Below, piece by piece: positions 19,031 to 26,813 of a stretch of 64,000 nt of DNA (positions within the stretch are counted from its first letter, which is position 1; each line of letters starts with the position of its first letter). The notes beneath the pieces were generated by a model. That model saw only the letters and a program-made list of their open reading frames with translations. It ran no database searches and had not been told where the DNA came from. The position numbers and the translations under genes are program-made. This DNA comes from DASSUW01 sp963844205 (GTDB lineage: Bacteria; Actinomycetota; Thermoleophilia; Solirubrobacterales; Solirubrobacteraceae): assembly GCA_963844205.1 (NCBI GenBank), contig CAWJNK010000012.1, positions 62,001 through 126,000 of the forward strand, read 5' to 3'.

Positions 19031-20349
19031 GGTCGGCGCAGCTCGCGGACCTCCGCCGACCGCTCAGCGGCCTCCGGCACGTCCGCCTCGTCGAGCCCGA
19101 ACAGCTCGCGCAGGATCTGCAGCCGCGCGTGGCGATGGTCGGCGTCCAGCGCCTTGACGTGCCGCGTCGGCTCGTGCAGCAGCCGGTTGGCGATCGCGCG
19201 CGCGAGCGCCTGCACACGCCGCCGGTCCCGCTCGCCGAGGTTCTCCCAGCGGCCCTCGTTCTCGGCCAGCACCTGGGTCACCACGGCGTCGCCTCGGGCG
19301 CGCAGCGCGGTCACGGTCGGCAGCACTTCGAGCGACCCCAGCCACCCGGCGAACGCGTGGATCTCCTCCTCCACGATGCCCTCCGCACTGCGCGCCTCCG
19401 CCTTGCGGACCGAGATGTGGCGGGCGACCTGGGCCTGCAGGCCGTCGATGTCCAGCAGCATCACGCCGGGCAGCTCGGCGCAATCGTGGTCGATGTCGCG
19501 CGGCACCGCGAGGTCGATCAGCAGCAGCGGGCGACCGCGCCGCTCTCCGACCACCAGCGCCAATTCTTCGGCGCCGAGCAGCGTGTGCGGCGAAGACGTC
19601 GAGGAGACGACGATGTCCGCGCGCGTGAGCTCGCCGGGGAGCGCGTCGAACGAGGCGGAGGTGCCGCTGAACCGCTGCGCGAGCGCGATCGCCCGCTCCC
19701 GCCGCCGGTTGGCGACGAACATCGTGGTCACGCCCTGGTCGTGCAGCGCCCGGGCTGTGAGCTCCGCGGTCTCGCCCGCGCCGATGATGAGCACGCGGCG
19801 ATCGGTCAGGTCGCCGAGCGCATCGCGGGCCGCGTCCACGGCGACCGAAGCGACGCTCGCGCGGCCGACCGAGATCGCCGTTTCCGTGCGAACGCGCTTG
19901 CCGGTCGCCAGCGCGGCGCGGAACAGCTTGTTCGTCATCGGCCCCGTGGTTCGCGCCGCCAGCGCCGCCTCGTACGCGCGCTTGACCTGGCCCTGCACCT
20001 CGGCCTCGCCCACGATCATCGACTCCAGCCCACTCGCCACCCGGTACAGGTGCCGTGCCGCATCGCAGTTGCGCAGCGCGTAGATGCCGTCGAGCAGCTC
20101 CGTCGGCCGGATGCCGGCACGGCGGGCGAGCAGCGCGAGCACCGCCGACTCGGCCTCCACCGGGTCCCGGACGAGTAGGTACAGCTCAGTGCGGTTGCAG
20201 GTCGAGAGCGCGACCGCCTCGCCGATCGCGTCGTGCGCGGTCAGCTCGCGCACGAACGCCTCGGCGCCGCCCTCGGTGAGCGCGATCCGCTCACGCAGGG
20301 CGAGCGGCGCGGTCTTGTGCGAGGCGCCGAGCGCGAGCAGCTCGGTCAT
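19027..20349 (-). CDS. hemA: Glutamyl-tRNA reductase
   Basis: 440 residues. It reduces Glu-tRNA to glutamate-1-semialdehyde, the first committed step of C5-pathway heme synthesis. The nucleophilic Cys is in 'LSTCNRTELYLLV' (about residue 50). The conserved 'ESMIVGEAEVQGQVKRAYE' and the NADPH domain 'RRVLIIGAGETAELTARAL' are present, and the C-terminus carries the dimerisation domain. It overlaps the CcmD-like gene upstream and hemC downstream. hemB, hemL and later heme genes are not in the window. Confidence 0.98.
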   Translation of the reverse strand: MTELLALGASHKTAPLALRERIALTEGGAEAFVRELTAHDAIGEAVALSTCNRTELYLLVRDPVEAESAVLALLARRAGIRPTELLDGIYALRNCDAARHLYRVASGLESMIVGEAEVQGQVKRAYEAALAARTTGPMTNKLFRAALATGKRVRTETAISVGRASVASVAVDAARDALGDLTDRRVLIIGAGETAELTARALHDQGVTTMFVANRRRERAIALAQRFSGTSASFDALPGELTRADIVVSSTSSPHTLLGAEELALVVGERRGRPLLLIDLAVPRDIDHDCAELPGVMLLDIDGLQAQVARHISVRKAEARSAEGIVEEEIHAFAGWLGSLEVLPTVTALRARGDAVVTQVLAENEGRWENLGERDRRRVQALARAIANRLLHEPTRHVKALDADHRHARLQILRELFGLDEADVPEAAERSAEVRELRRP

Positions 20350-20558
20350 CGCGGCACGGCCTCCCCGGCGCGCTCCTCGAGCTCGTCGCGCCGGCGCCCG
20401 TCGCGGCGCTCGACCAGTTCGGTCAGCTCGCCGAGCTCGCGCGCGATCCGCGCCAGCTTGCTCGCCATGATCGCCACGTAGATCAGGATCAGCGCCAGGA
20501 ACACGAGGTAGGCGGCGGCCACGTACGGCCCGGCGTCGTCGAGCGGCAGCGCGGGCAT
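20346..20558 (-). CDS. ccmD: CcmD-like small membrane protein
   Basis: 70 residues from ATG 20558, whose first base is the last base of the ccmC stop (TGATG). One membrane helix ('AAYLVFLALILIYVAIMASKLARI') is followed by a charged coiled tail ('ELGELTELVERRDGRRRDELEERA'). Size, topology and place directly after ccmC match CcmD, which stabilises the CcmABC heme-handling complex. Sequence conservation in this family is low, so the name rests mainly on context. Confidence 0.8.
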   Translation of the reverse strand: MPALPLDDAGPYVAAAYLVFLALILIYVAIMASKLARIARELGELTELVERRDGRRRDELEERAGEAVPR

Positions 20559-21289
20559 CAGAGCTGCTGGGGCGCGGCGCTGCGCCCGGTCGGGGTCCAC
20601 GCGCTCTCGTCGTCGGCGAGCCGCCGCTTGAGCGCGCGCAGCTGCATCGACGCCTGCTTCGACGTCAGCTCGTACTTCCACAGCGTGATGTAGAGGACCG
20701 CCATCCCGGTCATCGAGACCAGGAAGGTCAGGCGCATCTCGCCGGGCATCGAGCCGCCGGTGGCGCTCAGCACGCGCGGGTGGCTGAACGACTCGGCCAT
20801 GCGCACCGCCAGGAAGTTGAGCGGCACGAACGCGCCGGCCACGACCGCGAAGACCGACGCCGTGCGCGCCTGTCGCTCCGGATCCTCGATCGAGAAGCGC
20901 AGCGGCTGGTAGCACGCGTAGAGCAGGAACACGATCAGGAAGGAAACGAGTGTCGGCTCCTCCCACACCCACCAGTGGCCCCACGCCGCCTTGGCCCAGA
21001 TCGAGCCGGTGACCAGCGCCCCGAGGCCGAGGATGAGCGACAGGTGGATGGCTACGTACGAGCGCAGGTCGTGCGCGCGGCTGCCGTCGCGCAGGTACAG
21101 CAGGCCGTAGATGCCGCCGGCCACGAACCCGCCGAGCGCGACGATCGCGAGCGGAACGTGCAGGTAGAAGATCTTCTGGATGAAGCCCTGGTCGGCGTCG
21201 TTGGGCGCGTAGAAGAAGACCAGCGCGAAGGCGCCGACGATGAGGACGACCGAGGCGATGGAGAGGGGCTTGAGCCCCCGGGCGAACAC
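20558..21289 (-). CDS. ccmC: Cytochrome c biogenesis heme-handling protein CcmC
   Basis: 243 residues, six predicted membrane helices. The tryptophan-rich heme motif 'AAWGHWWVWEEPTL' (WGxWWxWE, about residue 118) and flanking histidines ('FYLHVPLAIVALGG', 'ESFSHPRVL') identify the heme-handling family. CcmC presents heme outside the membrane to the chaperone CcmE, which is not seen nearby. It is co-directional with ccmB, ccmA and ccmD. Confidence 0.95.
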   Translation of the reverse strand: MFARGLKPLSIASVVLIVGAFALVFFYAPNDADQGFIQKIFYLHVPLAIVALGGFVAGGIYGLLYLRDGSRAHDLRSYVAIHLSLILGLGALVTGSIWAKAAWGHWWVWEEPTLVSFLIVFLLYACYQPLRFSIEDPERQARTASVFAVVAGAFVPLNFLAVRMAESFSHPRVLSATGGSMPGEMRLTFLVSMTGMAVLYITLWKYELTSKQASMQLRALKRRLADDESAWTPTGRSAAPQQL

Positions 21290-21295
21290 TGGTGG

Positions 21296-22015
21296 CTACT
21301 CCTCCAGAAGAAAGTCGAAGACCGCGAAGGCGAGCAGGCCGAACACGAGATCATAGAGGCCGAGGACGAGCAGCCAGGAACCCGGAAGTTCCCCCGCTCC
21401 CGCCTCCGCCAGCAGCGGCGACGTGGCGCGCGAGGCGGCGATGGCGAGCGGGATCATGAGCGGCAGCGCGAGGATCGGCACGATCAGCTCGCGCGCCCGC
21501 GTCTGGATGCCGAGCGCGCCGATCAGCGTGCCCACGACGGCGATCCCGAGGTCGGCCAGCACGAGCACCGCCACGAGCTCCGGCACCGCCTCCCAGGGGG
21601 TCGGCCCGAGCAGCAGGATCGCGAACGCCGGGACGGCCGCCAGCTCGACCGCCGCGAGAAAGCAGAACAGCACCGTCGCCTTGGCCACGAACAGCGCCGT
21701 GCGGTCGACGGGGGCGAGCAGGAAGCCGTCGAACCCGCCCTGCTCGCGCTCGGCAACGAACAGCCGCACCATGCCGAGCACGGCGGCGAACAGCAGCGTC
21801 ACCCACAGCACCCCCGCCGCCAGGTCTCCCTCGACCGAGCGGCGGTCGAGCGCGAAGTGGAAGAGCACGAACGTCGAGACGCTGAACAGCAGCATCGCCG
21901 GCACGGCCTCCCCGGTCCGCAGCTCGATCCGCAGGTCCTTGCGCACGAGCGCGCCGACGGCGAGCCGCATCGGCGTGGAGCGCGCGCGATCGCCCGGCTC
22001 GCCGGCCGCGGTCAC
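21296..22015 (-). CDS. ccmB: Heme exporter permease CcmB
   Basis: 239 residues with about six membrane helices. An N-terminal 'RLAVGALVRKDLRIELRTGEAVPAMLLFSV' and central 'AEREQGGFDGFLLAPVDRTALFVAK' are CcmB hallmarks. With the CcmA ATPase it forms the ABC module that releases holo-CcmE from CcmC. Its start overlaps the ccmA stop by four bases. Confidence 0.95.
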   Translation of the reverse strand: MTAAGEPGDRARSTPMRLAVGALVRKDLRIELRTGEAVPAMLLFSVSTFVLFHFALDRRSVEGDLAAGVLWVTLLFAAVLGMVRLFVAEREQGGFDGFLLAPVDRTALFVAKATVLFCFLAAVELAAVPAFAILLLGPTPWEAVPELVAVLVLADLGIAVVGTLIGALGIQTRARELIVPILALPLMIPLAIAASRATSPLLAEAGAGELPGSWLLVLGLYDLVFGLLAFAVFDFLLEE

Positions 22016-22818
22016 CGGTACAGCCCCCGGAGGTCGTCGGGGCGGACGTCGGCCACGGGGGCGAGCAGTTCGGGATGGCCGGCGCGCAGCCCGAGCACGA
22101 GGTCGGCCTCGGCCAGCCCGAGCTCGACGTCGTGCGAGATCAGCACCCGCGCGGCGCCGCTCGCGCGTCCGATCAGCGGCGCGACCGCGCCCGCCGCGCC
22201 GGGGTCGAGGTTGGCGAGCGGCTCGTCGAGCAGCAGCAGCTCGGGCTCGTGCAGCAACGCGCGGCAGATCGCCACCCGCTGGGCCATACCGCGCGAGAGC
22301 GACCGCACGGGCTCGTCGGCGCGTCGCGCCATGCCGACAGCCTCGAGCAACTCCCGCGCGCGCGCCGGCGCGACCCCGTGCAGCCGCGAGTGAAAGCGGA
22401 GGTTCTCGGACGCGGTCAGGTCGCGGTACAGCAGCGGCTCATGGGCGAGCAGCCCGATCCGACCCCGCACTGCCCACCCCTCGCGCGGCAGCGCCCGGCC
22501 GAGCACGCGAGCCTCGCCCGCGTGCGGGCGCAGGAGCGTCGCGAGCACCCGCAGGAGCGTGGTCTTGCCCGCGCCGTTGGCCCCGAACACCGCCAGCGTC
22601 GCTCCGCGCGCCAGCTCCAGCGTCACGCCCGCGAGCGCGACCCGTTCCCCGTATGCCCGTCCGAGCTCGCGCAACGAAACCGCGGGCACGTCGCCTGCGG
22701 CGCGCCCGCCCGGCCCGCCGCCGTCGCCTGCGGCGCGCCCGCCCGGCCCGCCGCCGCCCGGCGCGTCGCGGCCGCCGCCTGCGGCGCGCCCGCCGGGCGC
22801 GTCGTCAGTGCCGCCCAT
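22012..22818 (-). CDS. ccmA: Heme exporter ATP-binding protein CcmA with low-complexity N-terminus
   Basis: 268 residues from ATG 22818. Walker A is 'FGANGAGKTTLLRVLA', the signature 'LSRGMAQRV', Walker B 'LLLLDEP' and the H-loop 'LISHD'. The first 43 residues are Gly/Pro/Ala/Arg repeats encoded by a 33-bp tandem repeat. The family domain begins at 'VPAVSLRELGRAYGERVAL', where an in-frame GTG (22689) would give a normal 225-residue CcmA. Either the extension is real or the true start is 22689. It overlaps mog by 14 bases. Confidence 0.92.
   Translation of the reverse strand: MGGTDDAPGGRAAGGGRDAPGGGGPGGRAAGDGGGPGGRAAGDVPAVSLRELGRAYGERVALAGVTLELARGATLAVFGANGAGKTTLLRVLATLLRPHAGEARVLGRALPREGWAVRGRIGLLAHEPLLYRDLTASENLRFHSRLHGVAPARARELLEAVGMARRADEPVRSLSRGMAQRVAICRALLHEPELLLLDEPLANLDPGAAGAVAPLIGRASGAARVLISHDVELGLAEADLVLGLRAGHPELLAPVADVRPDDLRGLYR
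22690..22755. repeat. 33-bp perfect tandem repeat at the mog-ccmA junction
   Basis: Two perfect 33-bp copies (22690-22722 and 22723-22755) are followed by a degenerate third copy to about 22800. The unit is in frame with ccmA and encodes a G-P-G-G-R-A-A-G-D-type peptide. The array lies exactly between the two possible ccmA starts. Confidence 0.85.
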
Positions 22819-23386
22819 GATGCGACGAGTCGCCGCGCAGCGTCTGCACCACGTGGGCGAGCGTCGGGGCGAGCACGACGAACAGCTGGTCGATCGCCTT
22901 CGGGGAGCCGGGGAAGTTGACGATCAGCGTCCGCGCCGCGATCCCGGACACCCCGCGGGTGAGGATCCCCATCGGCGTGTGCTTCGCGCCCTCCGCTCGC
23001 ATCGCCTCCGCGAACCCCGGCGCGTCGCGCTCGATCACCGCCTTTGTCGCCTCGGGCGTGACGTCGTCGGGCGTCAACCCCGTACCGCCTGTGGTGAAGA
23101 TCAGGTCGCAGCCGTCGTCGACGTAGTGGTGCAGCCGATCCTCGATGAGCGCGAGGTCGTCGGGCACAACCTCCATCGCGACGACCTGGCAGCCGGCCCC
23201 CTCGGCCGCCGCGGCCAGCCGCGGGCCGGAGAGGTCCTCGGCCTCCCGGCGTGAGACGGACGTCGAGATGGTCAGGACGGCGGTCCGGATGCGCGGGAGC
23301 TTAATGTCCCTCCGCGGAGACTCGGCGCCCCGGCGGCACGCAGGCGCTCGAGGGTCTGCGCGCGGCGGCCGACGGCCTGCGCCCAC
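22805..23386 (-). CDS. mog: Molybdopterin adenylyltransferase family protein (MogA/MoaB)
   Basis: The conserved domain spans about 160 residues: 'TAVLTISTSVSRREAEDLSGPRL', 'LIFTTGGTGLTPDDVTPEAT', 'ILTRGVSGIAARTLIVNFPGSPKAID'. The TTGGTG and PGSP motifs bind molybdopterin/AMP in molybdenum cofactor assembly. The start is unclear. The only conventional in-frame start is GTG 23386, which adds about 30 unlike residues and overlaps the AbiEi/DUF559 gene by 115 bases. The domain really begins near an ATT codon at 23305 preceded by GGAGGG. No other molybdenum cofactor gene is in the window. Confidence 0.87.
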   Translation of the reverse strand: MGAGRRPPRADPRAPACRRGAESPRRDIKLPRIRTAVLTISTSVSRREAEDLSGPRLAAAAEGAGCQVVAMEVVPDDLALIEDRLHHYVDDGCDLIFTTGGTGLTPDDVTPEATKAVIERDAPGFAEAMRAEGAKHTPMGILTRGVSGIAARTLIVNFPGSPKAIDQLFVVLAPTLAHVVQTLRGDSSHHGRH

Positions 23387-24210
23387 GTGACCCGCACGAC
23401 CCGCTCGCCGGACGCCTCCAGCAGCGCTTGGCGCTCGGCATCGTCCTCGCGAGCGAGCCGGTCGTCGTGCCAGGCGGCGCCGTCGGCCTCGAGCACCAGC
23501 CGCTGGTCGGGCCAGCGGAAGTCCGGGACCACACGCCGCCCGTCGATCGTGAGGGGCCGGTTGACATGGGGATGCTCCAGCCCGCCGGCGAGGATGAGGT
23601 CCAGCACCGCGTCTTCGAGCTCGCTGCGCGTGGGCGCGTGACCGGTGGCGAGGATCTTCGCGAGCTTGGTCACGCCGCGGCGCGGGCCGAGCCGGTTGAG
23701 GGTGTCGAGGAGCTGGCGGACGGTGATCAGGCGGCGCTGGGCCTCGCGGACCACGCGGCGCAGGGCCCGGTACTCAAACGTGGCCGCGAGGTCGACGAGG
23801 GTCCGGGCGGGGGTCGTGATCGGGATGCCGTGATGGCGCCTCACGTCGTCAACGTCGAGCAGTGAGGAGCGGTGCATCCTGATCCCTCGGTGGGACCGGT
23901 TCGCGGGCGCGGTCACCTCGGGGTAGCGGCCGTCCCAGTGGACGAGGCCGTAGAGGGTGGCGGCGGAGAAGTGGCTCAGGACCGCGTTCGGGCCACAGGC
24001 CTTGACTGCCGCCAGGAAGCGGCCCTCGAGCGGGACGTTGCGATGGCCGACGGCGTAAACCCCGCGGTGCACTACGTGTAGGCGTCCGCTGGCGACGCGA
24101 ACTTCAACCGCCTTGTAGGAGAGGCCGCAGCGCCTCAGGTCGTCCGCCGAGACGACGCCCCATTGTTCGGCGGCGAGCCGCGCGAGGCGGGCATCGGGTC
24201 GAGTGTCCAC
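23272..24210 (-). CDS. AbiEi-type N-terminal / DUF559 endonuclease-like protein
   Basis: 312 residues from GTG 24210, with GGAGG seven bases upstream; ATG 24252 is an alternative. The N-terminal third resembles the AbiEi antitoxin winged helix ('LARLAAEQWGVVSADDLRRCGLSYKAVEVRVASGRLHVVHRGVYAVG'). The C-terminal third is a DUF559/Vsr-like fold ('DFRWPDQRLVLEADGAAWHDDRLAREDDAERQALLEASGERVVRVTW') with the PD-ExK-like D...E...H pattern. Such stand-alone proteins are abundant in Thermoleophilia. No AbiEii toxin gene is adjacent, so a toxin-antitoxin role is not supported. An inverted repeat covers its start codon. Confidence 0.82.
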   Translation of the reverse strand: MDTRPDARLARLAAEQWGVVSADDLRRCGLSYKAVEVRVASGRLHVVHRGVYAVGHRNVPLEGRFLAAVKACGPNAVLSHFSAATLYGLVHWDGRYPEVTAPANRSHRGIRMHRSSLLDVDDVRRHHGIPITTPARTLVDLAATFEYRALRRVVREAQRRLITVRQLLDTLNRLGPRRGVTKLAKILATGHAPTRSELEDAVLDLILAGGLEHPHVNRPLTIDGRRVVPDFRWPDQRLVLEADGAAWHDDRLAREDDAERQALLEASGERVVRVTWAQAVGRRAQTLERLRAAGAPSLRGGTLSSRASGPPS

Positions 24211-24236
24211 TTTTCGACCTCCAAGGGGGAAAAGTG
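24208..24236. promoter_or_regulatory. Inverted repeat covering the AbiEi/DUF559 start codon and RBS
   Basis: CACTTTTC (24208-24215) and GAAAAGTG (24229-24236) form a perfect 8-bp inverted repeat around a 13-nt loop that holds the GGAGG ribosome-binding site. In the mRNA the GTG would be paired. AbiEi-type proteins are known to bind inverted repeats at their own promoters, so this could be an operator or an RNA hairpin controlling translation. Confidence 0.6.
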
Positions 24237-24347
24237 AGCGCTCGGCGGGCATGGGCCCGATCGTGGCGCGGATCGTGTGACGGATCTACGCGCGATTGCG
24301 ACGATACGCCTCCCTAAGTGCCGCAGTTCGGAACGCCGCGGCGACAG

Positions 24348-25082
24348 CTACGCGGCGTGCGCGTGCTGCGCGGCCGCGATGAGCGCCCGCACGCCTTCCT
24401 CGTCCCCCGCGCGCAGCAGCTCGACCGGGTCCGGCTCCCCGTTGACGATCCCCTCGAAGAACGCCTTCCGGTCGTGGTAGGTCGGCAGCGTGCCCTTGGC
24501 CCACCCCCGCGCCTCGTTCAAGAGCACCGCGAGCCGCGCGTAGGGCTCGCCGTACTCCTCCGCGATCTCGCGCTTGATCCGCTTCGCCAGCGCCGGCGAC
24601 GCGCCCGCGGTCGAGATCGCGATCGCGAGCGGTCCGGTCCGCACGATCGCGGGCAGGATGAAGTTGCACAGCGGCGGGACGTCGACGACGTTGACGAGCA
24701 TCGCCCGCCGCTCGGCATCCTCGAACACGCGAATGTTGATGTCGGTGTCGTCGGTCGCGGCGATCGCGATGAAGGTCGCCTCGAGGTCGCCGGGCCGGTA
24801 CTCGCGCCGGAGCCACTCGATCGACCCCTCCGAGGCGAGCTCGACGAGCTGCGGCACGGCATCGGGCGCGATCAGCACGACGCGCCCGTCACACGCGAGC
24901 AGGCCCTCGACCTTCTCGAGCCCGACCTCGCCGCCACCGACCACGACGCAGCGCCGCCCGGTCAGCCGCAGGCACGCGATGTAGAAGGGCGTCTCGAGCA
25001 TGCCCTGCACGCACGACTGGTCGCAGATCCCCTTGCGGAACTGGCAGACGCACTCCTTGCCGGCGTAGGCCTGGGCGGGCAT
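24348..25082 (-). CDS. Precorrin-2 dehydrogenase / siroheme synthase N-terminal domain protein with Cys-rich leader
   Basis: 244 residues. A Rossmann NAD-binding domain 'RRCVVVGGGEVGLEKVEGLL' and the CysG-N block 'ATDDTDINIRVFEDAERRAMLVNVVDVPPLCNFILPAIVRTGPLAIAISTAGASPALAKRIKREI' identify the enzyme that oxidises precorrin-2 to sirohydrochlorin. It complements the CobA domain at 16596-18047. The first 27 residues contain a dense cysteine set, 'ECVCQFRKGICDQSC', absent from ordinary SirC/Met8. A TACGGT -10-like element nine bases before ATG 25082 supports this longer start over the internal Met28. Iron or cluster binding by the leader is conjecture. Confidence 0.9.
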   Translation of the reverse strand: MPAQAYAGKECVCQFRKGICDQSCVQGMLETPFYIACLRLTGRRCVVVGGGEVGLEKVEGLLACDGRVVLIAPDAVPQLVELASEGSIEWLRREYRPGDLEATFIAIAATDDTDINIRVFEDAERRAMLVNVVDVPPLCNFILPAIVRTGPLAIAISTAGASPALAKRIKREIAEEYGEPYARLAVLLNEARGWAKGTLPTYHDRKAFFEGIVNGEPDPVELLRAGDEEGVRALIAAAQHAHAA

Positions 25083-25091
25083 GTGGCCTAC

Positions 25092-25097
25092 ACCGTA
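25092..25097 (-). promoter_or_regulatory. Candidate leaderless -10 (TACGGT) for the precorrin-2 dehydrogenase gene
   Basis: TACGGT on the minus strand is followed by nine bases and ATG 25082. It matches the TANNNT spacing seen elsewhere in the window and favours the long, Cys-rich N-terminus. Confidence 0.45.
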
Positions 25098-25159
25098 CCG
25101 GGCCTACAGACACGCCTTGAGCAGCGTTTTCCCGCCCTTGCGCCTCGCGGTGAAAGAAG

Positions 25160-25984
25160 TTAGCCGCTCCGCTTGAGCTTGCCGTGGCGCTTGGCGTACC
25201 GCTCGCCAGTCCGGAACACCGCCAGGCCGAGCGGGATCGACGCCACGCCGAGCACCGCGAGCGGCCACAGGTCGCCGCCGAGGTCGCCGAGCCCGGCGCC
25301 GTCGAGGATCGCCGCCCGGATGCCCTCGAGCGCGTACGTGGCGGGCGAGATCGCGGCCACCGCCTCCATCCAGCCGGGCATGACTTCGACCGGGTAGTAG
25401 ACGCCCGAGACCACGAGCAGCATGCCCTGCGCGATGAACCCGAGCTGGGCGCCCTTCTCCGGCGAGATCAGCGGCAGGACGGCGGTCACCATCCCGATTC
25501 CCACGAACGAGACCGACGCCACGGCGAGCAGCACCAGCGCCGCGCCGAAGTCGGCTGCAGGGAAGCTCAACCCGAAGAACAGCGCGACCACCGCGAACAG
25601 CAGCGCGGTCCGGATCACGCCGTAGAGCACCGCGAATGCGCCCATGCCGAGCAGGTGCACCGCGCGCGACAGCGGCGCCATGAACGTGTACTCGATCGTG
25701 CCCTCCCAGCGCTCCCACGCGACCGTCTCCGTGAGGATCTCGAACACGATCCCGAGGTAGGCCCAGATGACCGCGCCGATGAGCAGAATCGTCGTCTGGC
25801 GCTCGACGTCCAGCTCGCCGCCGGTGGCCTCCACGCCCTCCGCGATGAACACGATGGTCAGCGTGTTGGCGACGGTCCACACGAAGAACGCCAGCTCCCA
25901 CCAGCCGTAGCGCTTGACGAGGTAGGCGTTGCGCTCGACGACGCCCGCGAGCGCGATCGCCTGATGCCGGATCGCGGCCATCAC
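25160..25984 (-). CDS. ABC-2 type exporter permease
   Basis: 274 residues with six membrane helices of the ABC-2 (daunorubicin-resistance-like) family. The conserved 'LISPEKGAQLGFIAQGMLLVVSGVYYPVEVMPGWMEAVAAISPATYALEGIR' segment, with the 'SGVYYPVEVMP' loop, is diagnostic. It should export a drug, lipid or polysaccharide precursor with the ATPase encoded just upstream, whose stop overlaps its start by four bases. The substrate is unknown. Confidence 0.93.
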   Translation of the reverse strand: MMAAIRHQAIALAGVVERNAYLVKRYGWWELAFFVWTVANTLTIVFIAEGVEATGGELDVERQTTILLIGAVIWAYLGIVFEILTETVAWERWEGTIEYTFMAPLSRAVHLLGMGAFAVLYGVIRTALLFAVVALFFGLSFPAADFGAALVLLAVASVSFVGIGMVTAVLPLISPEKGAQLGFIAQGMLLVVSGVYYPVEVMPGWMEAVAAISPATYALEGIRAAILDGAGLGDLGGDLWPLAVLGVASIPLGLAVFRTGERYAKRHGKLKRSG

Positions 25985-26754
25985 GCCGCCTCCTCTTGCT
26001 CGTCGGCGAACGTGCGGCCGGTCGCGACGAGGAACGCGTCCTCGAGCGTGTTGCAGCCGTACCGGGCCTTCAACGCCGTCGCGTGCTCCAGCGCGAGCAG
26101 GCGGCCGCCGTCGAGGATCCCGACGCGGTCGGCGAGCGCCTCGGCCTCGTCCATGTCATGCGTGCACAGCAGCGTCGTGGTGTCGTGCTCGCGGCGGACC
26201 TCGCGGATGAAGGCCTGGACCTCGCGCTTGGCGCGCGGGTCGAGGCCCGTGGTCGGCTCGTCGAGCAGGAGCAGGACCGGCGAGGTCAGCAGCGCCCGCG
26301 CGAGCGCGACCTTCTGCTGCATGCCGCGCGAGAGGTCCTCCATCGGCGCCGACGCGCGCTCGCCGGGGAACCCCACGCGGTCGAGGATCTCCGGGATGCG
26401 GCGGCGCGTGATGCCCCGCCCGAGGCCGTAGAAGCGCGCGGCGTAGGCGAGGTTCTCGTTCGCCGACATGCGCTTGAAGAACGAGGCCTCGACCGACACG
26501 CGGTTGACCAGGGCACGGACCGCCCGGTCCTCGCGCGCGACGTCGTGGCCGAACACGCGGGCGCGGCCGCCGTCGAGCAGCAGCAGCGTCGAGAGCAGGC
26601 GGACGAGCGTCGACTTCCCCGAGCCGTTCTGCCCCAGCATGGCCACGCACTCGCCGCGCGCGACGGCGAACGACACGTCGTCGAGCGCCACGATCGGCGC
26701 ACGGCGGCGGCGCGTGAACTCCTTGCGGAGGCGAACGGCTTCGACTGCGGACAC
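25981..26754 (-). CDS. ABC-2 exporter ATP-binding protein
   Basis: 257 residues from GTG 26754, with a good AAGGAG seven bases upstream. Walker A is 'LGQNGSGKSTLVRLLS', the signature 'LSRGMQQKVALARALL', Walker B 'LLLLDEPTTGLDP' and the H-loop 'LCTHDMDEAEALADR'. The C-terminus is short, as in drug-export ATPases. It is the first gene of a two-gene exporter operon with 25160-25984. Confidence 0.95.
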   Translation of the reverse strand: MSAVEAVRLRKEFTRRRRAPIVALDDVSFAVARGECVAMLGQNGSGKSTLVRLLSTLLLLDGGRARVFGHDVAREDRAVRALVNRVSVEASFFKRMSANENLAYAARFYGLGRGITRRRIPEILDRVGFPGERASAPMEDLSRGMQQKVALARALLTSPVLLLLDEPTTGLDPRAKREVQAFIREVRREHDTTTLLCTHDMDEAEALADRVGILDGGRLLALEHATALKARYGCNTLEDAFLVATGRTFADEQEEAA

Positions 26755-26785
26755 GACAAGCTCCTTTCCGACGAGGTGACCAGGG

Positions 26786-26813
26786 GCAGCCGACCGAGGC
26801 GGTGCTCGGCTGC
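26786..26813. repeat. Inverted repeat upstream of the exporter operon
   Basis: GCAGCCGA (26786-26793) and TCGGCTGC (26806-26813) form an 8-bp perfect inverted repeat with a 12-nt loop. It lies about 30-60 bp upstream of the exporter ATPase start, where an operator could sit. The right arm can instead pair with 26887-26893 in the tRNA-like structure described next. Confidence 0.5.

Noticed and set aside
23272..24210. Two-gene AbiE toxin-antitoxin system
   Set aside because: The AbiEi-like protein is followed by mog, not by an AbiEii nucleotidyltransferase, and it carries its own DUF559 domain.
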